From an uncultured Bacteroidales bacterium (GTDB taxonomy: Bacteria; Bacteroidota; Bacteroidia; Bacteroidales; P3), in the NCBI GenBank assembly GCA_937884485.1, contig CALGCG010000093.1:1-27813 (forward strand): a DNA stretch of 27,813 nucleotides, in the 5' to 3' direction. Positions 1 through 7,426 of the stretch are shown here, piece after piece (position 1 is the first letter of the stretch; every line of letters begins with the position of its first letter). The notes beneath the pieces were generated by a model. The model was not told the origin of the DNA and ran no database searches. It was given only the letters and a program-made list of their open reading frames with translations. Position numbers and translations under genes: made by a program.

Positions 1-671
1 TGATGTACGCCACTCAGTACCGCGAGAGCTACCCCTACTACCAGCACGAGAAGATTGGCTTCAATTACCGCATGAGTAATATCTGTGCCGGTATCGGTCG
101 AGGTCAGATGACCATCGTAAACGACCATATCGCCCACCACAAGCATGTGCAGGCTCTGTATGAGGAACTGTTGAAGGATGTGCCAGGCATCAAGGTGCAC
201 GGCAATCCCGACAGCCGCTACGACTCCAACTTCTGGCTCTGCACGATGACCATCGACCCTGAGGTGCGCATCAAGGGGCAGGAGAACGCCTACAAGACCA
301 TCGTGACAGGTGCCGTAGGCGGAGCCGCAGGCGTCATCCACGCCGCGGAGAGTGCGCACACAGACTGTGAACCCAACGCCAACGTAGAAGCATTGCGTGT
401 TATTATGGACCAGGCGCAGATTGAGGCCCGTCCGCTGTGGAAACCCATGCACAAGCAGCCCGTGTACTGCCGTACGAATGAAAATGGAGGAATGAAAATT
501 GAAAAAATGCCGTGCGGTGCGGTTTGCCAGACTTCGGACACCAGTGTGGCGTATGTGAACGGCGTGAGCGAGGACTTGTTCAAAATTGGCATGTGCCTGC
601 CGGCAGGTCCGTATGTGACGGACGACGACGTGAGGTATATCGTCGAGACGATCAAGAACGCCATTGTATAG
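1..671 (+). CDS. DegT/DnrJ/EryC1/StrS sugar aminotransferase, 3' part
   Basis: This is the C-terminal 222 codons of a PLP-dependent nucleotide-sugar aminotransferase; the reading frame is open at base 1, so the start and the Schiff-base lysine lie outside the window. The motif GFNYRMSNICAGIGRGQ (about residues 19-35) is the classic signature of the DegT/DnrJ/EryC1/StrS family, and RPLWKPMHKQPVYC and EDLFKIGMCLPAGPYVTDDD are the family's C-terminal substrate-site blocks. Such enzymes transfer an amino group from glutamate to a keto-sugar nucleotide for O-antigen, capsule or glycan synthesis in the cytoplasm. Between the last two blocks there is an unusual stretch of roughly 20 residues (about 159-181, NENGGMKIEKMPCG onward) that I do not expect in the family and that keeps frame. 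The exact sugar substrate cannot be told. It ends at TAG just before a long repeat-rich spacer; no terminator hairpin is evident. Confidence 0.9.
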   Translation, partial: MYATQYRESYPYYQHEKIGFNYRMSNICAGIGRGQMTIVNDHIAHHKHVQALYEELLKDVPGIKVHGNPDSRYDSNFWLCTMTIDPEVRIKGQENAYKTIVTGAVGGAAGVIHAAESAHTDCEPNANVEALRVIMDQAQIEARPLWKPMHKQPVYCRTNENGGMKIEKMPCGAVCQTSDTSVAYVNGVSEDLFKIGMCLPAGPYVTDDDVRYIVETIKNAIV

Positions 672-672
672 G

Positions 673-762
673 TCACACGGACAGCACGGATAGCACAGAT
701 TTTTCTCGCATCGCTGCGCTCGCATTTTTTTCTCACACAGATAGCACGGAAATCACAGGTTT
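673..762. repeat. Two copies of a TCACACAGATAGCACRGA motif
   Basis: Directly after the aminotransferase stop, a TCACACRGAYAGCACRGA-type motif occurs at about 673-700 and again at 733-760; a third copy is at 1475-1504. Internally each copy is a run of CACRGAT-like heptamers. Between the copies there are short palindromic words such as cgctgcgctcgc and cgcttcgctcg. Similar CACAGAT strings are, from memory, common in intergenic DNA of gut Bacteroidales. No coding capacity is claimed. Confidence 0.6.
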
Positions 763-787
763 TCTGCATCGCTTCGCTCGCAGGGGG

Positions 788-1134
788 CTGGCGCGGGTTT
801 TCTTATTCGCCTTGCCCTGCGGGCAGAGATCTATAAATCTGGTAGATTATTTCCCTTCGGGGATTGTCTGGGTGCGGGGTTGGCTAAATCTTGTAGATTT
901 TTATAAGGTATCGCATGCTGCGCGCGATGGATTTGTCTTTCGCTGGCGCGGGTTTTCTTATTCGCCTTGCCCTGCGGGCAGAGATCTCGTTGATCTTATA
1001 AATCTTTTCTTGCGGGGATTTTTCCGGGTGCGGGTACGTAAATCTTGTAGATTTTTATAAGGTATCGCTTGCTTCGCGCGATGGATTTGTCTTTCGCTGC
1101 GCGGGCTCTTATTCGCCTTGCCCTGCGGGCAGGG
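788..1134. repeat. Tandem ~155-bp intergenic repeat array
   Basis: Two modules alternate. Module B (ctggcgcgggttttcttatt...gggcagagatct, 45 bp) is identical at 788-832 and 943-987, and recurs slightly diverged at 1097-1134. Module C (gggtgcgggg...taaatcttgtagattttta...gatttgtctttcgct, about 74 bp) lies at 870-944 and 1026-1098. The spacing is 155, 154 and 156 bases, so this is a tandem array of about 2.3 units. The linkers (833-869, 988-1025) are also related to each other (taaatct...tcggggat or cggggat). Small GC palindromes (ccctgcgggc, cccttcgggg) are embedded. I see no gene here; open frames that cross the array have no recognisable protein content. Confidence 0.85.
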
Positions 1135-1202
1135 AGCAGCGGAAGTCGAGAGCGAAGTCAAACTTGTTTGAACTTGGCCGAGATGCAGCTGCGTAGACGA
1201 AG

Positions 1203-1504
1203 TCAAATCTGGTAAATCTTGTAAATCTTTTCTTGCGGTTTTTTTTTCCGGGTGCGGGGGCAGATATGCGTTAAGAGTTATGAGTTATGAGTGTGCAGCT
1301 GGCGCGGTGAATGGTTCTCCTGCTCGCTTTGCTCGCGAAATCTTGTAAATCTTGTAGATCTATTCCGCTTGCAGCGGGGATGTCCGGGTGCGGGGTTGGC
1401 TAAATCTTGTAGATTTTTATAAGGTATCGCTGGCTGCGCGCGATGGATTTGTCTTTCGCTGCGCGGGTTCTTTGTCACACAGATAGCACAGATATCACAG
1501 ATTT
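1203..1504. repeat. Diverged partial copies of the 155-bp repeat plus a third CACAGAT motif
   Basis: A linker-like segment (aaatctggtaaatcttgtaa, then tcttgcgg and ccgggtgcgggg) appears at about 1203-1261. A full module C appears at 1386-1460, 360 bases after the previous one. It is followed by only the first bases of module B before a TCACACAGATAGCACAGA motif at 1475-1504 takes over. The interval 1136-1202 and 1262-1340 holds nothing I recognise apart from short words such as gagttatgagttatgag. The remainder to the ddl start (1505-1606) contains a G-tract and a weak promoter-like site. Confidence 0.7.
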
Positions 1505-1559
1505 CTTTTTCGTGTCGCTTTGCTTGCGATGGGGCGGGGGGGGCTCTTGGTAAAAATGA

Positions 1560-1567
1560 CACTTTTG
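1560..1567 (+). promoter_or_regulatory. Weak -7-like element upstream of ddl
   Basis: The string cacttttg followed by ca resembles the Bacteroidota -7 element TAnnTTTG with the first T replaced by C. It lies 47 bases before the ddl start I chose. No TTTG is found at the usual 19-21 base distance, so this is a tentative call. Confidence 0.3.
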
Positions 1568-1621
1568 CACAATAATGTTGGAGGCGTGGCGTTATTGGGA
1601 TAAACAATGAATCTGAGACAA

Positions 1622-2620
1622 ATGAAAAAGAATATAGCACTTGTCATGGGCGGTTACAGTGGCGAGCACGACATCAGCATCGCCAGTGGTAATCAGGTGT
1701 ATGGCCAGCTGGACCATACCAAATACAATGTTTACAAAATTGTCATTGATCGCCAGGGCTGGTACTGGGAACACGACGGCGAGCACCGCCCTGTGGACCG
1801 TGGCGACTTCACTGTGACGGACAACGGCCAGAAGGTACTCTTCGACCTGGCTTTCATCATCGTCCACGGCAACCCCGGCGAGAACGGCATCCTGCAGGGC
1901 TACTTCGACATGCTGGGCGTCCGCTACACCACCTGCGGCTTCTACACCTCCAGCCTCACCTTCCACAAGGGCTACTGCAACCCCGTGGTGAAAAGCTTCG
2001 GCCTGGTGAAGGTCGCCAAGTCTGTCCTGCTTTACAAGGAGCCTCCCACCGACGCCAAGCTCGATGAACTGATGTCCGGTATGAACTACCCGGTCTTCGT
2101 CAAGCCTGCTGCCGGCGGCAGCAGTGTGGCCACCACCAAGGTGAAGAGTCGCGAGCAGCTTCTGCCCGCCATTCGTGAAGCTTTCACCGAAGATCGGCAG
2201 GTGCTCGTCGAGCAGTTCATTCCCGGCCGCGAGTTCGACTGTGGCGTCTTCCGTCCTGCCGAGGGCAAGAAAATTGTTTTCCCCGTCACCGAGATTATCC
2301 CCATCGGAGGCCACGAGTTCTTCGACTACGAGGCCAAGTACGACGGCTTCAGCAACGAGGTGTGCCCTGCCGAGGTCGACGAGAGCATCGCCAAGCACAT
2401 CCAGGAGGTCTCCTACCGCCTCTACGACCTCCTCGGCTGCCGCGGCATAGTGCGCTTCGACTATATCTACAATACCGAAGAAAAAGAACTCTACTTCCTC
2501 GAGGTGAACACCATTCCTGGCCAGAGTGCCGAGAGCATTGTCCCCAAGCAGGCGCGTGCCATGGGCATCAGTCCTGCCGAGTTGTATGAGATGAGCATCC
2601 TGGCGGCATTGGCCGAGTGA
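1622..2620 (+). CDS. ddl: D-alanine--D-alanine ligase
   Basis: ATP-grasp ligase that joins two D-alanines for the peptidoglycan stem peptide in the cytoplasm. The 332-residue product has the family length. It begins with the glycine-rich GGYSGEHDISIASG block. It has the ATP-grasp nucleotide-binding strand VFVKPAAGGSSVATTKV in the middle, then EQFIPGREFDCGVF, and the metal/substrate-binding end GIVRFDYIY ... LEVNTIPGQSAES. The asparagine of EVNT and the preceding glutamate are the expected metal ligands. I chose the ATG at 1622 (MKKNIALVMGG), the usual start in relatives; an in-frame ATG at 1607 would add MNLRQ. The gene stands alone: it follows the repeat array and ends 16 bases before a strong bidirectional terminator shared with the convergent tRNA-Cys. 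No mur genes are adjacent. Confidence 0.93.
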   Translation: MKKNIALVMGGYSGEHDISIASGNQVYGQLDHTKYNVYKIVIDRQGWYWEHDGEHRPVDRGDFTVTDNGQKVLFDLAFIIVHGNPGENGILQGYFDMLGVRYTTCGFYTSSLTFHKGYCNPVVKSFGLVKVAKSVLLYKEPPTDAKLDELMSGMNYPVFVKPAAGGSSVATTKVKSREQLLPAIREAFTEDRQVLVEQFIPGREFDCGVFRPAEGKKIVFPVTEIIPIGGHEFFDYEAKYDGFSNEVCPAEVDESIAKHIQEVSYRLYDLLGCRGIVRFDYIYNTEEKELYFLEVNTIPGQSAESIVPKQARAMGISPAELYEMSILAALAE

Positions 2621-2636
2621 TGAACCATTGTAACGG

Positions 2637-2677
2637 AAAAAAGAGGAACTCCAGCGGAGTTCCTCTTTTTTTTTTTT
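2637..2677. terminator. Bidirectional intrinsic terminator between ddl and tRNA-Cys
   Basis: A perfect 12-bp stem (aagaggaactcc at 2641-2652, ggagttcctctt at 2656-2667) with a 3-base loop agc is flanked by an A-tract on the left and a T-tract (to 2677) on the right. It can therefore terminate ddl rightward and tRNA-Cys leftward. Confidence 0.92.
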
Positions 2678-2678
2678 G

Positions 2679-2749
2679 AGGTCGCTTCCGGATTTGAACC
2701 GGAGTAGCAGGTTTTGCAGACCTGTGCCTAGCCCCTCGGCCAAACGACC
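2679..2749 (-). tRNA. tRNA-Cys (GCA)
   Basis: On the minus strand the acceptor stem GGTCGTT pairs with AGCGACC. The anticodon stem is CAGGT/ACCTG around the loop CTGCAAA, giving anticodon GCA. The T arm is TCCGG-TTCAAAT-CCGGA and the discriminator base is T (U73), the known cysteine identity base. The length is 71 and CCA is not encoded. The gene has its own promoter at 2772-2803 and ends at the bidirectional terminator. Confidence 0.95.
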
Positions 2750-2771
2750 TTTTCGCTTTAGAAAAGCGGTG

Positions 2772-2803
2772 CAAAAGTACGAACTTTTTCCGAACTGACC
2801 AAA
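2772..2803 (-). promoter_or_regulatory. Promoter of tRNA-Cys
   Basis: Reading the minus strand, TTTG (2800-2803) is followed after 20 bases by TACTTTTG (2772-2779), a good match to the Bacteroidota -33/-7 pair. The -7 element ends 22 bases before the tRNA 5' end. The spacer core is nearly identical to that of the tRNA-Val promoter in this window. Confidence 0.85.
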
Positions 2804-2863
2804 TCTTTTTGCATTATTTTTCTTAAGACAATGATTTTTAGTCGCTAATTTGAAAAAAATATG

Positions 2864-2871
2864 TATCTTTG
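2864..2871 (+). promoter_or_regulatory. -7 element overlapping the 5' end of the histidine kinase gene
   Basis: TATCTTTG followed by CA is a perfect TAnnTTTG element. It lies inside the first codons of the longest possible kinase frame (ATG at 2861) and 4 bases before an in-frame GTG at 2876. No TTTG is present at the usual upstream spacing (the nearest is at 2849-2852). If it is used, transcription would start at or next to the GTG. Confidence 0.5.
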
Positions 2872-2875
2872 CATC

Positions 2876-4861
2876 GTGAAAAGTAAGTGTGTATACTCGC
2901 TATTTGTCGCATTTTTACTGCTTTCGGCATGTCATAAAGACGTGTCTGTAGACCCCTTGCGCCGTTCGCGCGTCGACGGACTGAACAAGGAGGCTTTCGT
3001 CAACCGTTACCGCAACCCGCAGCGCTGTCTGGCCGTCAGCGACAGTGCCCTGGCCTATGTGCGCGACTCTCTGCCGGAGTATGTCGACGGCGAACTCCGC
3101 GCCCGCAACAACAAGGCCTTCGCCTATTTCCTCACCTCCGACTACAACAACGCCAACCTCATGCTCGACTACGTCGACAAGCTCGTCGCCCTCCGCAACC
3201 CCGCCATGCGCAACGGCGACATCGAACTCGTCATCGCCCACCTCCTCCGTGCCCGTCTGCTGCAGCGCAACTGCCATATTGCCGACTCCTACCGCCTGCT
3301 CTACGATATCGGACGCAGCGGCATCCTCGAGGACAACAGCGACAATGTGCTCTACAGCTATGCGCAGACAGAATATTATATTACACTCTTGACGCTGAAT
3401 TTCCACTACCGCAACGGCAAGGAAGAGGATGTCATGACGACTATCGAGGAGGTCGAACGTCGCAGGAATATGCTGCGGGTGGACTACGCCCAGGACATGG
3501 CCCTTAACTACGCACTCGCCTATGGCTTGCAGGCGGCAGGGGAGAGCCTTCGCGCCCTCGACTACTGCGACCAGAACTTCGAAATCCTCGACCGACTGGA
3601 GCGCACGTCGCTTCCCGGGGATAGCGTCAGCGCCTTCTGCCTATACAACTATGCCAATACGCTCCAGATGTCCGCCCTGATACATAAGAATATGCCGGGA
3701 ACGGTGACGCCGGACAGTGTGTTGGACCTCTACGATGAGGCGCGCGCGTGCTTCTTCGACTATGGCGACCCCTACCAGATGCTTGGCGGTGTGACGTCGA
3801 CGGCACGTTACGCATTGCTCATTGGCGACACCCTCAAGGCCCACCAGGTGCTCAACGAATGGCGTTCCCTCAAGGGGACTTGGACGCCTTTCGCGGCACC
3901 GAAGATGGAGGAGGGCTACTTCGACGTCCTCATCCGCAGTGGTGTGGCGCGCCGTCCGGCCGAGAACCGCCAGTGGTATGAGTACCGTTGTGAGTTGCAA
4001 GAGTACATAGCGCGCAATGAGAAAGAGGACTTCGCCCTGCAGACCTCCCTGTCAATGGCGACCCGGCGCAACCATTGGCTGGTGATATTCACCGTGGTGC
4101 TGGGGGTCCTGCTGCTGGCCTTGCTGGTGCTGACGGCCCTGCTCTGGCGCAATGGCTTGCGCCTGAGGAAAGAGAAGCGGCAGCTGCAGGAGGCCAAGCG
4201 GCGCGATGTGGAACGCATCGCCAACGTAGAGACCTGCCTGAGTGTGCTGCGTCATGACGTCAGCCCGTTCATAGGCTACCTCCGCAACCCCAACCTCCCT
4301 GCCGACCTGCGTTCCGAGGTGCTTGAGCAGCTGTTGCGCACCTTCGACAATATCAAGAACTGGACCTCCCTTTCCATCCCCACGGGGTTGGCCTTCAATG
4401 CCAGCGTTTTCCCCTTGCAGGAGGTGTTGGACGACGTGCGCCGTCAGGTCATCACCCCCGCCCGGACGGTGGCGTTGCACTTCCATCCCACCGACCTCAG
4501 GCTCCGTGGCGACCGCCTGCTGGTAACCATCCTGCTGCGCAACCTGGTGAACAACGCCCTCCAGCACACCGAGGCGGGCCATGTGGATGTGGAGAGCAAT
4601 GTGTGGAGCGAGGGCGGCGACATGGTGGAAATCCGGGTGTGCGACACCGGCGTCGGCATGACGGCCGAGCAGCAGGAGAGCCTCTTCAAGGCCGACCGTT
4701 CCCTGGCCCCCGGCAGCGAACATGGCTTCGGCCTCATCCTCTGCCGCTACATAGTGAAGAAGCACGACGACAACACCCGTCGTGGCTGCAAGCTCTGGGT
4801 GGAGAGCCAGCCGGGGCAGGGCACCACGATGCATGTCCTCCTGGCAGGAGAAAAAAACTGA
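2876..4861 (+). CDS. Lipoprotein-type TPR sensor histidine kinase
   Basis: This looks like a membrane sensor kinase with a large periplasmic alpha-helical repeat domain. After a short basic start comes a lipoprotein signal ending in LLLSAC (Cys19), then about 360 residues with TPR-like helices. A membrane segment (VIFTVVLGVLLLALLVLTAL) is followed by a short Arg/Lys/Glu-rich coiled stretch and a kinase core. The core has the putative phospho-acceptor in LRHDVSPF (about His460), the N box NLVNNALQHT, the G1 box DTGVGM and the G2 box HGFGLILC. It ends 57 bases before the response regulator, its likely partner. The layout resembles the DUF5112/DUF5113-type kinases of gut Bacteroidales, from memory. 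I start it at GTG 2876 because a promoter element covers the upstream ATG at 2861; the ATG start would add five residues. The signal sensed is unknown. Confidence 0.82.
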   Translation: MKSKCVYSLFVAFLLLSACHKDVSVDPLRRSRVDGLNKEAFVNRYRNPQRCLAVSDSALAYVRDSLPEYVDGELRARNNKAFAYFLTSDYNNANLMLDYVDKLVALRNPAMRNGDIELVIAHLLRARLLQRNCHIADSYRLLYDIGRSGILEDNSDNVLYSYAQTEYYITLLTLNFHYRNGKEEDVMTTIEEVERRRNMLRVDYAQDMALNYALAYGLQAAGESLRALDYCDQNFEILDRLERTSLPGDSVSAFCLYNYANTLQMSALIHKNMPGTVTPDSVLDLYDEARACFFDYGDPYQMLGGVTSTARYALLIGDTLKAHQVLNEWRSLKGTWTPFAAPKMEEGYFDVLIRSGVARRPAENRQWYEYRCELQEYIARNEKEDFALQTSLSMATRRNHWLVIFTVVLGVLLLALLVLTALLWRNGLRLRKEKRQLQEAKRRDVERIANVETCLSVLRHDVSPFIGYLRNPNLPADLRSEVLEQLLRTFDNIKNWTSLSIPTGLAFNASVFPLQEVLDDVRRQVITPARTVALHFHPTDLRLRGDRLLVTILLRNLVNNALQHTEAGHVDVESNVWSEGGDMVEIRVCDTGVGMTAEQQESLFKADRSLAPGSEHGFGLILCRYIVKKHDDNTRRGCKLWVESQPGQGTTMHVLLAGEKN

Positions 4862-4918
4862 CCTTGCGACCTGAATGCCGCGTTGCAGGGCAGCCCATAA
4901 TTAATGAATACAATAAAG

Positions 4919-5722
4919 ATGGAACACAACACAATACGAGTAATGATGGTCGACGACGAGCCTCTGATACGCAAGGCCGTCAAAATGGAAATGAACTCCC
5001 GTGCCACCGAGGTGGAGTGCCATACCGGCGACGACGGAGCCACCGAGCGCCGCTGTGTGGAGATGGTCGAGACCTTTGCCTCCGGCCCCAGCCTCATGGC
5101 CGCCCTCGAAAGCTCCGAGGCGCCGAACTACCTGCTGGTCGACATGGAGTTCCAGGGCGAGCCTACCGGTGGCCTTCTCATCACGCGCCGTGTCCACGAG
5201 CGTTATCCCGACGTCCGCATCATCATCTTCTCCGGCCGTTTCGATAACCCCCTGCCCTCCGAGGAACGCCGTCCGCAGCGTATCAACGAGATAGGCTCCG
5301 TCGTCATGGAGGCCCTGCGTCAGGGTGCCAGCGCCTTTGTCAGCAAGAATGCTGCCGGGGGCTTCTCCATCGAGAACATCATCCGTGCCATCGCCTGCCT
5401 GGAGCGTGGCGAGCGCTTCTACTTCAACTATCCCGTCATGCTCACCCTCAAGGAGGCCGCCGAGCACTACTTCGCCCTCGTGGGCACGCAGGCCGCCATC
5501 GAGGTCACCGACGCCGAGCGCCAGCTCCTCCTCTACGAGGCCGCCGGCTGCACCGCCAGCGAGATCTCCTCGCGCCTCGGCGAGAGCGACAAGGCCATCC
5601 AGGAGCACCAGAAGGACCTCTCGCAGCGCTTCGACATCGTCAACAAGAGTGCCGCCCGCGTCGCCAAAGCCCTCAGCCTGGGCCTCATCAGCCCTGCCGA
5701 CATCAAGTTCCTGCCCCGTTGA
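4919..5722 (+). CDS. Response regulator, REC plus LuxR-like HTH
   Basis: A 267-residue two-component regulator. The receiver domain shows the acidic pair in MMVDDEP (Asp12, Asp13), the phospho-acceptor in YLLVDMEF (Asp75), the switch serine in IIIFSGR (Ser105) and the conserved lysine in AFVSKNA (Lys143). The segment between Ser105 and Lys143 is about 15 residues longer than in standard receivers. The C-terminal part (about 195-260: VTDAERQLLLYEAAGCTASE onward) looks like a LuxR/GerE-type helix-turn-helix: TASEISSRLGES fills the expected position, but the recognition helix is atypical. It follows the kinase with a 57-base gap and is presumably cotranscribed. An alternative ATG at 4904 would add five residues. 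No target genes can be inferred. Confidence 0.85.
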   Translation: MEHNTIRVMMVDDEPLIRKAVKMEMNSRATEVECHTGDDGATERRCVEMVETFASGPSLMAALESSEAPNYLLVDMEFQGEPTGGLLITRRVHERYPDVRIIIFSGRFDNPLPSEERRPQRINEIGSVVMEALRQGASAFVSKNAAGGFSIENIIRAIACLERGERFYFNYPVMLTLKEAAEHYFALVGTQAAIEVTDAERQLLLYEAAGCTASEISSRLGESDKAIQEHQKDLSQRFDIVNKSAARVAKALSLGLISPADIKFLPR

Positions 5723-5787
5723 GCGTCCTGCCGGCCGCCTTGCGGTCGCCGTTGCCACCGCGCCCCTTGGGCCTATTTGACCCCTAT

Positions 5788-5818
5788 TTTGTCGGAATGG
5801 AAAAAAAGTGTATCTTTG
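5788..5818 (+). promoter_or_regulatory. Promoter of nadB
   Basis: TTTG (5788-5791), a 19-base spacer, and TATCTTTG (5811-5818) match the Bacteroidota consensus perfectly. The start codon I chose for nadB is 23 bases further on, giving a short leader. This also argues against any start codon upstream of 5811. Confidence 0.85.
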
Positions 5819-5841
5819 CACGAACTAAAAACAACTGGATT

Positions 5842-7407
5842 ATGCGACATGAAGTTGATTTTCTTGTGGTTGGGTCTGGTATAGCGGGCCTTTCCTTTGC
5901 CCTTAAGGTGGCTCCTTACGGCAAAGTGGTTGTTCTGACCAAGGGTGATGCCGCCGAAGGGTCCACCCGTTATGCGCAGGGTGGTATAGCCGCTGTGATG
6001 TACGACAGCGACTCGTTCGACAAGCACATCCACGACACCCTCGTGGCCGGCGACGGCATCTGTGACCGCGACGTGGTGGAGATGACCATCCGCGAAGCTC
6101 CCGACCGTATCCGTGAACTTGTCCAGTATGGTGTCAACTTCGACCTCGACGGCAAGGGTGACCGCTTCGACCTCCACCGCGAGGGTGGGCATTCCGAGTT
6201 CCGCATCCTCCACCATAAGGACAATACCGGCGAGGAGATTGAGCGCGGCCTCCTTGAGGCGGCGCGCCGTCATCCCAATATAGAAATCAAAGAGCGCCAG
6301 TTCGCCATTGACATCATCACCCAGCACCATCTGGGCCAGCGTGTTACGAAGCACACGCCCGGGATTGAGTGCTATGGCGTCTACGCCCTCGACTGCGACA
6401 CCAACCGTATCGACACCTACCTTGCCGGGGTCACCCTGCTGGCCACCGGCGGCATGGGCAATGTCTACTCCACCACCACCACGCCCGTCATCTCGACCGG
6501 CGATGGTGTGGCCATGGTGCACCGCGCCCGCGGTGTGCTGAGCGATCTGGAATTCATGCAGTTCCATCCTACGTCGCTCTATAACCCTGCCGAGAAGCCG
6601 GCCTTCCTCATCACCGAGGCCATGCGTGGCGCCGGTGCCATACTGAAGGACGCTGGCGGCAACGAGTTCATGCAGAAATACGACGAGCGACTGAGTCTGG
6701 CGCCGCGCGACATCGTGGCGCGTGCCATCGACAACGAGATGAAGCTCTCCGGCAAGGAGTACCTCTACCTCGACGCCCGCGGCATCGGCAAGAAGCACCT
6801 CATCGAGGGGTTCCCCACCATCTATGCCAAATGCCTTTCGATAGGCATCGACATTACGCGCGACATGATACCCATCCGTCCGGCGGCGCACTACCAGTGC
6901 GGAGGCATCAAGGTGGACCGCAACGGCGAGAGCTCGATCCGCAACCTCTATGCTGCGGGCGAATGTTCCTGCACGGGTCTGCACGGCGGCAATAGGTTGG
7001 CTTCCAACTCGCTGCTGGAGGCTGTGGTCTACGCCCACAATGCGGCGCAGAGTGCCATTGCGCGAAAGACCAACGGCGAATTGTCCATCAAGACGGAGGT
7101 CCCCGACTGGAACGCCGAGGGCATGGTGCTTAACGAAGAGATGGTGCTCATCACGCAGACCAAGAGGGAACTGCAGGAGATTATGTGGAATTATGTAGGC
7201 ATCGTGCGTAGCGACCTGCGCCTGCAGCGTGCCTTCGACCGTCTCAATCTTATCTTCCGTGAGACGGAGGACTTATACAACCGTTCGGTGCTCACCGAGC
7301 CGCTGAGCGAGTTGCGCAACCTCATCGCCTGTGCTTACCTCATCATCAAAATGGCCCGTGCCCGCCGTGAGAATGTCGGCCTGCACTACAGCCTGGATTT
7401 GATTTGA
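5842..7407 (+). CDS. nadB: L-aspartate oxidase
   Basis: Flavoprotein that oxidises L-aspartate to iminoaspartate, the first step of de novo NAD synthesis; the product is passed to quinolinate synthase NadA. The 521-residue length is normal. The N-terminal FAD-binding Rossmann motif is VVGSGIAGLSFAL, followed by GSTRYAQGGIAAV. Family blocks HREGGHSEFRILHH, MQFHPTSLYNP, TEAMRGAG, LAPRDIVARAID and PAAHYQCGGI are all present, as is the second FAD block NLYAAGECSCTGLHGGNRLA. The frame is open further upstream to 5719, but the promoter at 5788-5818 and family length support ATG 5842. nadA and nadC are not in the window, so the gene is separated from its usual pathway partners. It converges on the DUF4296 gene with a 19-base gap and no terminator hairpin. 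Confidence 0.95.
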   Translation: MRHEVDFLVVGSGIAGLSFALKVAPYGKVVVLTKGDAAEGSTRYAQGGIAAVMYDSDSFDKHIHDTLVAGDGICDRDVVEMTIREAPDRIRELVQYGVNFDLDGKGDRFDLHREGGHSEFRILHHKDNTGEEIERGLLEAARRHPNIEIKERQFAIDIITQHHLGQRVTKHTPGIECYGVYALDCDTNRIDTYLAGVTLLATGGMGNVYSTTTTPVISTGDGVAMVHRARGVLSDLEFMQFHPTSLYNPAEKPAFLITEAMRGAGAILKDAGGNEFMQKYDERLSLAPRDIVARAIDNEMKLSGKEYLYLDARGIGKKHLIEGFPTIYAKCLSIGIDITRDMIPIRPAAHYQCGGIKVDRNGESSIRNLYAAGECSCTGLHGGNRLASNSLLEAVVYAHNAAQSAIARKTNGELSIKTEVPDWNAEGMVLNEEMVLITQTKRELQEIMWNYVGIVRSDLRLQRAFDRLNLIFRETEDLYNRSVLTEPLSELRNLIACAYLIIKMARARRENVGLHYSLDLI

Positions 7408-7426
7408 GGAGCCGGGGGGCGTACTT

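Noticed and set aside
512..1060. 182-codon open frame through the aminotransferase end and the repeat array
   Set aside because: It begins inside the real aminotransferase in another frame and its translation is driven by the tandem repeats; no recognisable protein content.
673..1504. CRISPR array
   Set aside because: The repeat units are about 155 bp with related linkers, not short repeats with unique spacers, and no cas genes are nearby.
1592..2743. 383-codon open frame antisense to ddl
   Set aside because: It lies entirely over ddl, the terminator and tRNA-Cys; such antisense frames are common in GC-rich coding DNA and the product has no family features.
5719..5841. N-terminal extension of NadB
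   Set aside because: The added 41 codons cover the nadB promoter and are not part of the FAD-binding fold.
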